Source: Tubiluchus corallicola
Taxonomy: Eukaryota; Priapulida; Priapulimorpha; Priapulimorphida; Tubiluchidae
Assembly (NCBI GenBank): GCA_030141605.1
Contig: JAQGDQ010000351.1
Location: 126,001-184,717, forward strand
Length of the DNA stretch: 58,717 bases
Direction of reading: 5' to 3'
Below the pieces are notes generated by a model. The model was not told where the DNA came from. It saw only the letters and a program-made list of their open reading frames with translations, and did not search any database. The position numbers and the translations under genes are program-made. This document shows, in pieces, positions 1 to 14,130 of the stretch (position 1 is its first letter; each line of letters begins with the position of its first letter).

Positions 1-2585
1 TTAACTCATTTCCAGCCTAGGTTGGCTCTAAGCTTGAGGAATCAGTACATCTCCCATCAGGCTACATTTTACTTTGACTTCAATGCTATTGACAGATGTA
101 ATATCAATACACGCGCTTGCTTAAAGCCCCTTATTGGACGGAAATGGAGAATTTATTAGCGAACAGACACGCTACTAGACTGATTTACTGGCCAGCGATT
201 GCAACAGAAGCTAAAGCCACAGAATGTCAACACAAATTTTCCGCCGCTTGGAAGAAGTAATGTGCGCGAGTACTAATTACATGACAGACACATTACCCTG
301 CTATTGAATAGTTATCACAACAGCAATTTACAGGTGCAGTGTGTAAGAGAGATCCAGCTTTTCTATATGTATGTATTTGGGTTGCTATACAATTATACAT
401 CATATTGATGTTATTTAAAATTTGTTTTGATTATTGACGTTCATCGATTTGTTATGTATTGTATAGCAGCATGACTCATGCCACTGAAATCAGGGATTTT
501 AATTTTACAGCTGCAATTTACTTTATAAAGTTATTTGCAAAAACTCTAGAGAGCTCAGTTCAGAGGTGTTCAATTGTGACGCAGGGCACATGTTTGAAAA
601 TTTATGCGTGAGTACACTAGTAAAAACCTAACATCTGGATTGTAAATTTAAAATTTGCCGAGTTTTTGTATATTACACTGAATGTTGTACAGTAGCACTG
701 TACTTAATTTTCGCTTTCGCAAACACGTGCAAACACGCTCATGGAATGTTTGTGCAGTTGAAAATTATTTTCAGTTGCGTAGTCATCACTAAATGACCTC
801 GCCCGCCTTTAATTAAGTATTTAACCCATTATTCAATTATCAAAAATGCTTTGACATTATTATAGGTGTTAAAATGTATACTTTCTACCCACTTTAAAAT
901 GGCCTAGGATATAAAAAAAATCACCCTGTTTTCCTTTAAGCGTCAATCAGAGAACATGTTTTTGGTTATCTACGCAAACCAAAGTCCTTACATCCTACAA
1001 AGTCATTCAGTGCACACACTGTTATGGGGTAGTATCATGTTTAACTGTCTGTATACGCATTGGTGTTTAGACAGCTGGTTAGCGCTGCCTGCCAGTAGCT
1101 ATTCTGCTTATCTACTGTCACTAAAACTGTTGAAACAATGAATATTATATGAAGATTGCCACGTTTCTACACTGACACACTGCAGTCCAATGTCTACAAT
1201 CAGCGTTTTAATCAAATACAGTTCAAATATTTATTACTGAAGGGAAAGAAATGTAAAAGTACAACTTTGCTACATGGGTAATTGTTAATTACGTAATCCA
1301 ATTTTCAAATCATCTACAATATAATTTACGTTACAGTTAACGTTAGGAACCGTGAGTGGATGAGTGAAGCCTGATATTTAAACTCATAATGAGTAATTAA
1401 AACATTTTGGTAGAACTGTACAGGTATGTTGTATAAAGTAGGTGGGTAGTGCTACATTCGGACAGTTGACTAAACTATTTTTAGCACTAACGTTTTCGCC
1501 AGCTTTTGCCTTCAATTGACAGTAAAGATGTTATAGTTTTCTGACGACTTGGCTAGCTGCTTGAAGCAGCTTCAAACTTTGAGCTTTCACTACCTGGTCA
1601 TTAAAAGACGCTCCCAGATATCAAAAAGCTACATCAGTCATCCAGGGTCCCACATTCTGGGTTCTTTAACTGACCTTGACCGTCACACTCGCTCACCCAC
1701 GCCGTCCGTTCTTGCGCGATTTCGTTACTGTGACAAAGACTTCAACAGAAAGATTTTGCAAGTTCGAAATCCACAGAACAAAGACGCCCCCCCCCCAAGT
1801 AACCGAAAGAGAAACCACGAAAAACTAAACTACTCCAAACGGTACCAAATGCAGTAAACAAAATAAGTTATCACTTAAAAACTAACTCCAGACAGTTTTC
1901 TCATATGGCCGCCTCTTCATAGATTCTCCCCCCAAGAAATGGGCCAGCATTTTTTATGAGCTACTGTCGTCACTTAACCCTTTGCTAGCAATTCCCATGA
2001 CAAGCCTCTCTCTATGCAGCATTTGGGAAAATTCCATATTTAATAACTTCTCTGAACAAAAGGTGCAGATAAATTACAGATATCACATGGAAATGAGAAG
2101 GCAACAATGATTAAAAGCATTTGAGTCTCATATTTATGAAACGAGCAGTAACGAGCAAGAGTTAAGGTCATCAAAAGCACATATATACAGACAAACTTGG
2201 CGGCCTCAACATTACCATATGCTTGCAATAAACGTGTTTAAAACCAATACAGGTTCATAAAAGCGTTTTATGTGTTTTCCTAGAAGTGTGTATGCTCGGC
2301 CTACCTAGTCAGAATGTGAGAGTTTAACAATCAATTGATACTGGCTGTTATAGTATAATCAGTCATACAACAGGTTTTTAATTATTCGTAAAACTAACGA
2401 CAGTATAAGTACGCGAATAGTGAGCGATCTAAGTACTATTATAGTCACATATCAAGGGACAACAATGTGACCTAAAAATTCGAACAAATGTACAAGGGAT
2501 GCATCTAATTAGTTACGGCACTCTACATTCGAACAAAGAATGAATCTGCCTTATTTTGGACTGCTTTAAGGTTTTGACAACTGGG
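1..2585. other. Non-coding AT-rich DNA
   Basis: No exon, RNA gene or clear repeat recognised. The small frames present lack coding character. Confidence 0.6.
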
Positions 2586-2690
2586 CAATGCGGTGGCTTA
2601 GTGGTCTAAGGCGTCTGCAAAGTAAACAGCAAGTCGTGGTTCAAATCCAGGTGGCACTTCAACTTCTTCACATTTGCAGTCTTTCAAGTT
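2586..2690 (+). mobile_element. tRNA-derived SINE or tRNA pseudogene
   Basis: GTGGCTTAGTGGTCTAAGGC resembles a tRNA A-box region and GGTTCAAATCC is a perfect B box 50 nt later. The acceptor ends do not pair well enough for a working tRNA. The downstream CAACTTCTTCACATTTGCAG stretch resembles the tail of the other copies in this window, which favours a SINE. Confidence 0.5.
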
Positions 2691-2699
2691 TGGTAACCA

Positions 2700-5600
2700 A
2701 ACTGTGTGTTTATAACATCACAAGCGGTGTATATACAAAACACGTGAATACGGTTCATGAATTAAGAAATCAAATGTCCATCAATTTATCTACAGCTTCA
2801 GTGCCCTCTCTGCTAGAAATAACTTTATCTGCAGCTTTAAAGTTAATCATTCGAACAGAAACAGGTAATTTTGTTAATAACCTAGATCAACTACTGCTTT
2901 GAGAGCTTTTTCGCTAATTTTCTACACGCCTCCACATAATTTCAGCAAATGCGCTGCTGTGAAACTTTTGCGCCTACAGGCACGTGTTGAAATCGATTTA
3001 ATAAAACCTTCTGTCGCGCATCCAAACGTCAGGAGCCTCACTGGCAGAGTAAATGCTGAATTTTATATTGATCACGCTGATCAACAGACACAGCACGGAG
3101 CGCAGTGTGTCACTATCCGCCTCATTTCCCCGGATTTGCAGGCGCTGGATGAGTGGGAGGGGGTAGGTGGGTGATTGTGACGGAAGGAAAACATGTAGGC
3201 ACAAACGCAAGTATTAATTAGTTTATCAACAAGTGAATTTTGTGCTACAAATGACGCAAGAGGAAAATTAAACTTCCGGTATAATGGGAATTGGGAAAAG
3301 CTAAATGATCATTTCATCATGATCTCAAGCATCATCATAATCATCTCATTTTAAAGTAGATTTGTGAATAAGTGTAATAACTCAATACCGAAAAACATTG
3401 ACATGACATATTATGCCGCAAAATCCTCATATAACAGCATTCAAAACTTTGAGAAGTGAGAAAAGAAGCATCGTTGTGGCTGCAGAAGTTTCCGTTAAGG
3501 GAAGTGAGGTTCTATGATTGTAATCACTGATTATATACTTTTGTATTTTTTCCTTGTGTTCTTTGTATTTCTTGCGCTTCAGCGCTTTTTTTGAATTTTT
3601 CTATGCGACTGCATCCTTTTTTTACACATAATATAAACTCTCTTGGAAGTTAGTATTTGTAATTTCGTTTTATTTCTCCTCATTTTTTCTTTGTTATTCT
3701 TTCCTGAAGATACATTACTAGCGAAAGTTGATGCTTCTTCCATGTTTTTTAACTGTGGTTTTCATTAATTAAATCGCTGTTAAATTTTAGTAAAACGTTT
3801 ATATTGCACCCACCCAATGGCACTTTCATTGTATTTGATATATAATAAAAAAATCCCAGACACAATATTTTGGTAAACTACCATTGTTTACCAAACAATA
3901 TCTCCCAGTAACAGAACAATATCTCCCAGTTGCTATGTCCATTAGGCCTATATTTTTTGTATTGTATATAATGGTGACTATTTATTTATGCGTTTGCATG
4001 TGCATTTATGATTTGCTGTCAGTTTCCTTGCAGTGAAGAAATACTGAGCTTTGTCTAAGGCTGAATGTACTACTCGCTGTTAGAATTTTAACAATAAAAC
4101 GATTTATTACATTTAAAAGCTAACGAGTTACTGGCATCTAGCGGGACGTTTGCTCAAGAAAATAAATGTGTTCATCTATACTTTAATAACAAGCTGTATG
4201 TTTTTCTGGTAAACCTGTAAGGATTTTTCGTGTCAGCACTTTTGAGCAAATTTGCTCTAATTTCGGCAGCTGTTTGCTCAAGTGGGTTGTTCAGTGCGCT
4301 ATATTCAACACATTTCAATCAATTAAAAACAGGAATTCAAAAAATGCTAAACCAACGCAGCAGGAAACAAACTGCGCAAAGAATCTTCAGATTATTTCTT
4401 TCTTTATCTCTCCTTACCGACCGCTAAAATTCAAGCAGTTAAAGATTTGCTGTACGTACACAAAACCACCACCAATGAGCAACAGACAACGACCTAAAAT
4501 CAAACCAAAACGTAAACAGGTGTTGAATGCATAGAGTAACCTTCTCTAGACACCTGCGTCACCAAACGTTGCTGGTTTTTCCAACAAAAGAAGCGCGGTC
4601 AGTTTGGGTTGATTTTTTGAAAACGCTGTACAGACGCTGCATGAAAAGGAAGAAAAGAAGCGGGGTGATAATGTTGTTCCAGTGGAAGGATCGACATCCT
4701 TTTTCTGCATACTGTTCAATTGTTCATAAGTTACAAGTAGCGCATCTATATATATATAAAGAGCACGAGAAATGTGTGATTTATTCCTAAGTAAATATTT
4801 CATGTGGCTTAAAATGGCATCACTCAGACGCACAAGGCTTTAAAGTATCTCTCCATTCTCTACGCGCAGTTTTCAAGCAAATTGGAAAATTGTTAATTCG
4901 ATTATCGCTTAAATGTCACTGGGATTTTGAAATTTATAAAGCTTGGCAGTATGACTGCGCACCAAAGAAAATTCTTTCCGACAGCTTTAGCCTTTTAGTT
5001 GTTATTCCGTTCACACCAATTCATTCTCTCAAGGTCGCCCCAATAACGACTTAAACATTAGCTAATAAAGATCTTTCCGTTCATTCAAACGTAACTTAAA
5101 ACCGACACGATATTTCATGATGCGACGAAAAAAGCAATTTATCTCGGTAGTTCCAAAGATGGAGTTAAAATCTCCTTACAGAGTTCGGGGGATTAAACAC
5201 TGTAATATACTACGCAACAAGGTTGTCACACACAAATATGGTAAACTAACAGTTTAGCTTGGAAATACTACAAAAGCTAGGCCGCCATTTGTAAATATGA
5301 CCATTTCACAATTCACAACGTACTGTACTTACATGCAGTAACAAAGATTACAACGCTGCTTGGTAGAGGTCTGCCTGCCATTCATGGGCAAGGCACTTGC
5401 AGATATTAACACTCGAGCAACTTATATTTTAAGATAAACTAACTAAACAATTGAAGTATCTTTAAGTCCAAAGTTCGACATAGCTGCATTGCTCCACTGA
5501 AAACGTGTAAGGCGGCAATTTAAAAAGACCAGCCGCGTTTGAAGTTGGACTAAACTTTGCTCGTATGTTCTAGGTCGATAAATGCTGACAACAGCAATCT

Positions 5601-8600
5601 TTTAATAATAATTTCAAAACCAGTACACTGCAGAAAGTAAATTATTGACTGCCCAGACAAGGACAGTGTTTAAAACTGTACACTTCACGTATAATTTAGC
5701 TGCAAGTTAAAAAGTAAAAAAATACTTATCCTTAACTTGTCAGTTATCGCGATAAACTGGTGACATACGAAACTTATTACAAGTCAACTCGTTGTTAAAA
5801 CACTAAATATTTTCAAACACAAGTTTAATGCAACTGGGTTGCAAAAAAGTTGCAAAAAGTAACTTGAATGTTGCTACACATTTCAGGGCTGTTCATTAAC
5901 CAACATATACGTAAACAACAAAATGAAATACGAAAATATTTACAGCACCTGAGGTATCACCATCGCCAAAAATAAATTTAAGGAATTTATGAATATGCAT
6001 GTTGCCGTTCTTTTTTGCAAAATAGTACGTCTTGCAAAATAAGTAACTTAAGCTAAACTAATGAGGTCCTAAATCCTAATCTAATACAATTTAAAGTGAA
6101 CTTCGTATGTGGCAAATAAAATTCTAATGATATCATTAAATTTGCACTATTATTGCAAACAATTCACATAAACTTATTCAAAAAGCAACGCGCACTTTTC
6201 ACACGATTCATCAAGCTTTTATTAACTTTAAACGGGTTCATCATGAATAACGCAACTTATTTCATTTCAATCAAAAAGCGCACTGACATTTTTATTAACA
6301 AATTACCAAAGGTATCATACAAAGAGTGATTTTCCCCACAACTTAATGCTCAACGCTACGGGCAATACACGCAGCGTAAAGTGTTGTTAATGCACGTTAA
6401 ACGCTTCTTAATTAATATCACTTACTCAATGAAAATGTAGTACATTTCAAACCAGGCGTAAATCATCGATAGTCATCACACAGTTGGTGTAGTCAATAAT
6501 CAATCATCTTATAATCTTCAGAAATTTACACACATACAAAGTAGGTCCATTGCAAGCTAAGTGAAATACAAATTACTTTTACATTGATTTGACGATGTAC
6601 TGCCACAATCAAACAGACGGCACTCCCTGTAAATGGGTCGAATATTTGCAATCAATATTAAAACACACTGATACAGCTATTATGCATTAACTTACTGGTG
6701 ACACACAAACACACGGGCATTAATCAGCACAGAAATACCATGCATGCCAAATTGTTTTCTCCTTGTGAAGGACACAGACGTAACTTTTTTCGACGTTTCT
6801 CACTTGGCGCACTTTAGCTGCAAAATCAGAACATAAAGTTCGACGAAATCGGTTCGAGACGGAACGCACGATTATCACACCTTGTTCGAACTGTGACCAG
6901 ATATCACATTAAGTCCATTAAAGCGCTCCACAGAAGGGGTAGAGGGCCCTGTTTCCGACAAGCTAGCAACCACCAGCGGCCCATTGTCTGCATCTAAAGA
7001 TACTGGCTATTATTGGTACGCGCAACGCAAACAGGATAGAAACGAGAGGCGTCTCCAGATCTTACGATCATTGAGCAACTCAACTTAACTAAATTCACTA
7101 CAGATCGACCAGGAGGTTTTAATACGTATCCAAAGAACTTTTTCTTCATAAACAAATAATGGAAAATATCTTTAGGAATCAGTAAGCTGCACTCGTGACT
7201 ATAAACAAAACTTTCTGGGCCCCCGCAATGCGAAAGATGGGCAAGCCCCCGCGAAAAGCAAGGTAAAGGTATGAATGGTAGTGCTGCTTTGCAGGCAGGT
7301 TTACCACCTGGGGTAAGAGTACTGTACAAGTCACGCCAGTATTGTAGCTAACCCCGTTAGAACAGTTTATGTATGAAAAGGTACATGAGCAGACATAACG
7401 AAATTTAATTGTGTTGTCTATTTAACTGGTACACACTGATGTAGGCGATTAGATAAAGCAAATCTTTTAAGAACCATCTTGGTTTAGTCTAATCACTTTA
7501 CAACTGGTTAATTTGACGAAATTTAACGTTTAATTCGAATTCATGCCCATAACGTTTGATGCCCATAACGAAATCATGTCAAACGAAAACACAAACATGT
7601 TGGAAAAGATATCGCCATACTTTAATAGGAATGATAGGATGAAATTTCACTAACGTACGATACTAAAATTTAAAAATTTCGAAGAAGTCAAAAATTTGCA
7701 CGCAAGAAATTATGACACCTATAATAGTTAGATTTCTGTAGCACTTGATTTTCATATCGGTAATATTTATTGACATTCTACAAAACACAACTTGATAAAG
7801 GAAAAATAACAATAATACACATGCAGCAATGAAGCCATGCCTTCGAGCGAAAAAAGTACCAAAATAATGTTTTTAAGTATTTTGCCTCCGGGCGAAAAAA
7901 GTACGTCTATAGTTCCTGCATTTCGTCATGTACAATCGTAGCAGAAATGTTCAACGTACTATTGTTCTCATATTAAAGACCAATATTTCTTTTGATTGTA
8001 TCTGTCATTACAACACAATGGTGACAATTATTTTGATAATTATTACGCAGTATCAGTAAAAATCAGAAAAGGCCACTTACATTGCTTTCTTCTTGTTAAC
8101 TATAAAGACTAAGTTACAGCTTCATCAATGCAGTAACAGCAATTGAATCAGAAGAAAAACTAAAACAACTCAAACAACTATAAAAACTCGTACAAAAGTG
8201 AAGAGCAAATCACTGATATATTTACAGTGTAAACTTCGTATTAGTTCACTTAATAGGACGATGGGAGTCGCGCCATATACCCTGCTAACCCCAGTTTGTC
8301 AATGTATCAAGAATGTAATTGACCAAGTATAATATTAGGCTACCTGTGATAAATGGGCGTTACATTACTAAGAAAACATATTAAGCTACATCAATGTTAT
8401 ATACTCTAAAATGAATCAGTGCGAATTAAAAGACACTTAAGAGCTACTCTATCCGTGTCAATACCCCCAATATGTGGCCCACAAAATTACACCTCATAAT
8501 TAGACCCGATGAAGTAATTGACGCGAAATCGCATTTAATGTGATTCTGTCGAGATAGTTTATGGCTAAAATTGCCATTCTGAGAAAACTTTATAAATTTA

Positions 8601-9139
8601 TGATACTCAGAGAACACTGCTGATTTCAAATCCTGCCGCCGCCAGGGAGGATCTAAGCGGTGGAAACGTGAAAAGGCTCCACATACTCTCCATAATTAAT
8701 CGTAATCTCGTCATCATTGAAATGAAACAATACAGACTACGATGAATCCTATAACACAAAAAAGCTTTTACTTTTTTCAAAAATGAAGATATGCCCTAGT
8801 GGACCTTACAAAGAGTGTTTTCAAAAAGGAGTTTAATGGAGCAGTAGAACACTTGAATGTCCAAGATCGCGTGAAATGCAACGTATTTAGTCAGCAACAA
8901 CAATGTCAACTATACCTTTTTACATTACATACTTGTTATTCCTTGTTTAGTTAACTGAACGAAAAATGAAGAAACAGAAAACAGCTCGACAAAAACGAAA
9001 GGAGAACACCATTTTCTTACAATCTGGTAAATCTGGTAACCAGGTAATGTAATTCTCCAAAGGTGTGATAACACCTTATTTAATGTGACTGCAAGGTACT
9101 GTGGCAGTTACTCAACAAATTATCTCAAGTAAATAATAA
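2700..9139. other. Non-coding AT-rich DNA with small local repeats
   Basis: Holds a 10-bp-arm hairpin at about 3869-3895 (TTTGGTAAAC/GTTTACCAAA), a doubled ACAATATCTCCCAGT at about 3895-3935, and two TGCCT-CG-GCGAAAAAAGTAC copies at about 7839 and 7885. The segment 3500-3760 is T-rich and contains CCTGAAGATACATTACTAGCG, which faintly resembles retroelement 3' ends. No gene is seen. Confidence 0.55.
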
Positions 9140-9480
9140 TTATCCACTCGCAACGAGGTATAGCAACGAGTCCGTTCGTGTCTTTGTCTATTAGTTTGTT
9201 CGTCTGTCCGTCCAGCCGTCTGTCCTTAATTCCAAAAAGCTTTTGGATGGATGCAATTCAAGTCCTAATAATTGACCGAAGCTTTCGTATTCACATATAA
9301 GATACCCGTTCACAGAGGAAGAACTTTATCGATTTTGGAGTCCCAGGGTCAAAGGTCAGGGTTACAGGGCCCAAAACAAGGTAAAAACCACATCTTTTAA
9401 ACTTGCGAAGGATGATTCGATGTAGAAAGTTTGTTTTATTTAATTACTTATTACGGATCTATGACAGTCTCGACCTTCTA
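9140..9480. repeat. Fragment resembling a dispersed invertebrate repeat
   Basis: Contains a GTTCGTCTGTCCGTCCAGCC run and, about 150 bp later, CAGGGTCAAAGGTCAGGGTT. In my experience this combination is common in dispersed repeats of marine invertebrates. No terminal repeats are identified. Confidence 0.35.
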
Positions 9481-11903
9481 AAATAGAAATATGCAACGCA
9501 ATTTATATTTATAACAGAAATATGGGAGTAAAAAATACTAGTTTTGTCAAAGAGTACAATTTTACTGAAAATGATAATCCGGTCAATCCTGAATTAAAGT
9601 TATGCTAGCATTTTGAAAATTTGTGTTTTTTGTCGAAACCATCACATTTTACCAGTTTTATTGTCCAAACTTGACGCGCACCACGTACTTTGGTGACCCC
9701 CGAATTACAGATTCTTGCATATTCCCTGTTTCATTGCTCTCTGAATCACCGAGGGCGTATCCATATCAGGGCGTCCAGACTAAGAATACTATATCCGCAG
9801 TACTAACAAAATTACTTGAAATCAAAAGCAAAACTGTTCTTCATATGTCGTCACATAATATGCAGTGTACCATGGAAATTCGATAGAGAAAAATTTGATG
9901 AGGAAGGTGGGTCACCTACACCTGTCCCTTCTAGCCCGCCCCAAACTCAGATAATTGCTGCGCTGTCAAAAATCTCTCTATTACTGTCAAAACTGTAGCA
10001 AACAAACCAGTTGGGTCAAACATGAATGGTAAAACTCTTGCTATTTCAACACGCAAACAGATTAGGCAGCAATCGGTCGACAAAAACAGCTAAAAAGGCT
10101 AGTTAAAGAGCACATTCCCCGAGAGCGAACGGCCGACAATGCATTTACGGGAAAGCCTTTATACAGCTAAAAGGCTAATCGACTATCAAAATCATCATTT
10201 TAGGGCCCTTGTGTTGGAAAAATCGTAATCCCAAAACAGTATCCCATTTGTAGACAGTGGCTTACATTAAGTCATAAACACCCGGGTATTTACTAAAGCT
10301 GGTAAAACTCAACATATTTAGACTTAGTCGGTTTAGTAAAGCTTACCACTTGCAGTTAATTAAACACTCTATAGTGCATGAACAGTCTGAATAAGCAATA
10401 CGTTGCTTTTTGTCAATGTAAACAATGTGCACGACAAAGTACAACTTTCGGTACACATCTGTAAGACAATCTTATATATAAAATACGGTTAAATTAACAA
10501 ATCATAAACTGTTTCCATTACAAAAGATACAAGTATACAAAAACCTTATTAATACTGATGCAACATGTAGTGCATGAGATTGATGTAATAACATATAAAC
10601 TATTTAGCCGTACATGACGTTGTAAAGATGTTGCATAAAATGGTGTGTAATTTAGTGAAGTTTTGGAACCATTTCAACTTCCTCTGAATTGGTAATTAAT
10701 ATATAGCAGTTTTTGTACATATAGAGTAATTTTGTATTTGAAAATTTTCAGCATATTCCTGTGGTTACTGACCTAAGGTACTATTACTTAACAATTAATA
10801 TTTATAATCTTAAATTTCGAAATTACTATTAATGGCGGAACTAACCAACAATTAGATAAAATTTATAAAACCAAGTAATTATTTCGACTTAAATGAAAGA
10901 AAATGTGAAGGGTCAGGACGCAACCTGGATTTGAACCATGCAACTGCCGCTTAGCAGCTAATTTCAACGAGGTGTGGGGTTGGCTGCACCATTGCTTAAC
11001 TATGTTGTTAATTGGATCACAACGGAAACGACTTCATGGCTTTGATGTACTTATAAATTTACTATTTGCCTACGGTTTATCACAGGTCTGCTTGCCTACC
11101 AACTCACCAACTGCAAACTTTTGCTATACAAAAGTTTTCTTATGCAGTTTAATTATAAGACCAATAAAAATGTTTAATAAGCATGGGGTCTAGTGAAAAA
11201 GCATTTTCTCTTACATATATTCCAAGCTTAAAAAGTAATAGAATACGTTGTTTTATTTACAAAGAGCCGGTACAGTTACTGTAGTGAACTGGAAAAATTT
11301 CCAAAGGACTAAATAAATATACCTTCAGTTCATAAATAGGACCTGTACAGTAACGCAGTGCGAGATGAGTTACTGCAACCTATTATTGGTCCAGGAACTA
11401 CCCATCCAAAGGCCAACAATTATAGTTCACTTATAACGTAAAAAATGTTATTTTATAGTTTTGGATTAGGGAAACAAGTCACTCACTGTCACAATGAAGT
11501 TCTAAGCTGCTCTAATTTGTACATAACTTGTACAAGCCAGCAATTTCAGTCGTCCGTACGTGTCTAAGTCAATTAGCGCGGCATACCTGGGTGTATTACA
11601 CGACAATAAAACGAAACCTAGTGTAACGAGATTTTAAACGCTTAGCCCGAATCAAAATTTGTCGCTCACGGGCACGCAAGGTTCGCGAGCATTCCGTTGC
11701 ATTCAAAAACGTGTTCTCGCACATTTTTGAGTAACGATTAGTTTTTTAAAACAAATAGAAGACAAGCAACTGGCAAGGCTTTACTAAACTGCAGTTTGCA
11801 CGGGTTAGATATGTTGCTAAGCGAGAGAACGACCGAAAAACCACTAGCTAGTAGATACAAAATGTCTCAAGAAAATAATTTGAAATTTATATATTGTAGC
11901 CAT
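9481..11903. other. Non-coding DNA apart from one SINE copy
   Basis: Nothing recognised except the SINE-like copy at 10895-10990. Confidence 0.5.
10895..10990 (-). mobile_element. tRNA-derived SINE copy
   Basis: The minus strand has GGTTCAAATCCAGG (B box) followed by TTGCGTCCTGACCCTTCACATTTTCTTTCA, matching the tail of the other copies. The 5' half is too diverged to show an A box. Confidence 0.45.
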
Positions 11904-12037
11904 AAACAGTTGTAGAGTAATTAAGAAAAGGTATAGTCAACTGCTTAAATCCCTTTTATTAAGAAAAGGTATAGTCAACTGCTTAAATCCCTTTAAGCAG
12001 TTGACTATACCTTTTCTTAATTACTCTACAACTGTTT
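11904..12037. repeat. Perfect inverted repeat with nested direct duplication
   Basis: A 45-nt arm (11904-11948) is repeated perfectly in reverse complement at 11993-12037. A second direct copy of part of the arm (11958-11987) faces the right arm across only four bases (TCCC), forming a 30-bp-stem hairpin. The direct-plus-inverted arrangement suggests template switching during replication. Confidence 0.95.
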
Positions 12038-13639
12038 GTGTAATAATAACTGATTAGTCTGCAATCACTCTATGTTTTTTACCGTAGCCCAAATTAGCCA
12101 TAATAGCATTAAATAATGTGTGTTATTGCTAACAGTTAAGAATGTTGAACTAAACTATGCTTCACAAAATGTGGATATTTTAAAAGTAAAGTTTTATACC
12201 CACAATATTACAAAGCCCATGCCTAAATTATTGTTGTTATAATGCACAAAATGTATTCAAATCACGATGTAATATTGTTACCGTCCTAACAAATGTAACC
12301 AGGATAAATGATTCAGATTGTCACAGTCAGGTCATGGGAGTCAAACCTTCAAACATTAACCAAACATTAACGCAGTTATGCACTCACAAATTCCACACTT
12401 GAATGCCCTTCATCCGCTGGTAGTAAATTTGCAATTTTACACTCTCCCCTTCAGGAATTAAAGAGACTCGCAAAGTTGGCCACAAGGAAACAGGTTTGAA
12501 CGCTATTGCTTATTTACCCAAAGATTTACTCGTCTATACTTACAAGTTCACTGTGTGGCACCATAAGCATGCAATCGATAAATTCGGCGCGTGATTTCGC
12601 TATTTGTTCTGCAAATCATTAGCAGATTAATCGTATTAGAGTTAATGGCAGTAAAAGCAAATTGGAGAAACAATGTTTATAAAACAGTTAAGCGAGAATC
12701 CATCGGTGAGCAATAAAACAAGGCGGTTATTGCACTAGTTTTACAAACAACCTACAATAAAAATTTGATAAAAATATAAAAATCTACGTTCTTAATGATG
12801 ACATAATGAATGGTGGCAAAAGTAGACTCATAAAATTGTGCAAATTATAAACCTATGCTAGGTTAACTAATCTTACAATAATTAGGCCGCTTAAAGACAA
12901 AGGCCACACGCCTACAATCTCGACAGTGACACTAACTTGTACGGCCTCAATTTTTATAATTTATCGGTTGCTCGCGCCTTGCAAAAACAACAGATCATCA
13001 CATATTTTGGGGTTTATGTGTTGCAGATATTTAGCTGTAATTCTCACTACACTCTTTAAACAGTTCCCTCGCCAATTCCTTTACAGTCAGTAACCCGACT
13101 AATCTTCGGCCAAAAACCTGCTTTTTCTTCAGAGGAAACAAACAAAAGCAGTTTAACTGCAACGCGGCGTGGTTACAAGCTAGATGCTTTTTCCGAAACG
13201 ACTTCCAGACCGGGAAGCCGGGGAAGGGCATTTGAATCACCGTCGCACAAATACTCAGCTCATAAAGTGCTCAGATGATACGAGGCGATTGCCCAGCCCC
13301 AGACAAGGGTAGGAGATGACTATTAAATCGCAGACGAGTCTGGAGCCTCGCATCATCCAATGCTATGAAGTCAGAGTATTTGTGTCCTGGCGATACAAAC
13401 GCACTTACCGGCTCAAAAGGTTTTTGATAGGTCGTAGGGCCCAATTAATGCCCATCGAGATAATTAAAGGAAAAAGTTTTCGAGATGGCTCAATGAGTGT
13501 TTTTCGTTAGATGGTGCAATAAAGAAACTTTGCCGAGTGTCAAAATCATCTGTATTCTATGCGAAGGCGATATTGTTTTGTTTTGTAATTAAATTTTGCA
13601 CCAATATACATGTTTGGTAAATAGTTAAAATACATCTCA

Positions 13640-14130
13640 CGCATGTCGTGTAATGAGAACTGGCATTTATATGGTTGCATGTTACTTCAAAATGTTAAAG
13701 TAGAATATTTTCCAAAATTAAACACACTTCAAAACTATACATTAAGATTGATTTCTGGCTGCTCCTATAAAATGTCCACAAAAAAAGAACCATTCAGCAA
13801 CAATTTTAAGATAGATATCTTAAAATTGTTGCTGAATGGTTCTTTTTTTATAATAATATATATCAATGTTCTCAAAATCCCCTTTGAAAATAACAAACTT
13901 CTTTTTTTCAGAAAGGAGTACTAACTCTACTGATCAGAATAGGAGTACTAACAATTAAAACAAATTCAAACAAACTATCTATAAATATGGTAGTAATTCA
14001 ATAGGCAAACAAGTAATTTATCCATAGAACTCCCTCCCATCTATTATTAAACAATCAAAATCACTAGCTATTTTCAAAAAAAATGAAACAATGCCAATTA
14101 AGCAGATTTCAAAACCCAACTCATGAAAAT
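13640..14130 (+). pseudogene. Decayed CR1/Jockey-type LINE reverse transcriptase C-terminus
   Basis: Plus-strand frames carry KLNTLQNYTLRLISG, then after a frame change KYGSNSIGKQVIYP, a TAG where Trp is expected, then NSLPSIIKQSKSLAIFKK. This is the conserved end of CR1/L2/Jockey-type reverse transcriptases (I.VLQ..A.R.I ... G..IWNSLP..I....SL..FK..LK). Frameshifts and stops show it is dead. A perfect 34-bp-arm palindrome at 13780-13849 interrupts the frame between the two parts. AT-rich sequence to about 14600 could be its 3' UTR. Confidence 0.6.
13780..13849. repeat. Perfect palindromic hairpin, 34-bp arms, 2-nt loop
   Basis: Arms 13780-13813 and 13816-13849 are exact reverse complements separated by GA. 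It sits inside the dead LINE reading frame, so it arose after that insertion. Confidence 0.95.

Noticed and set aside
2588-2902. Plus-strand frame beginning in the tRNA-like region
   Set aside because: The tRNA A and B boxes explain the sequence; the frame has no coding character.
3500-3760. T-rich segment resembling a retroelement 3' end
   Set aside because: Only one short phrase (CCTGAAGATACATTACTAGCG) is suggestive; no coding remnant or tail repeat.
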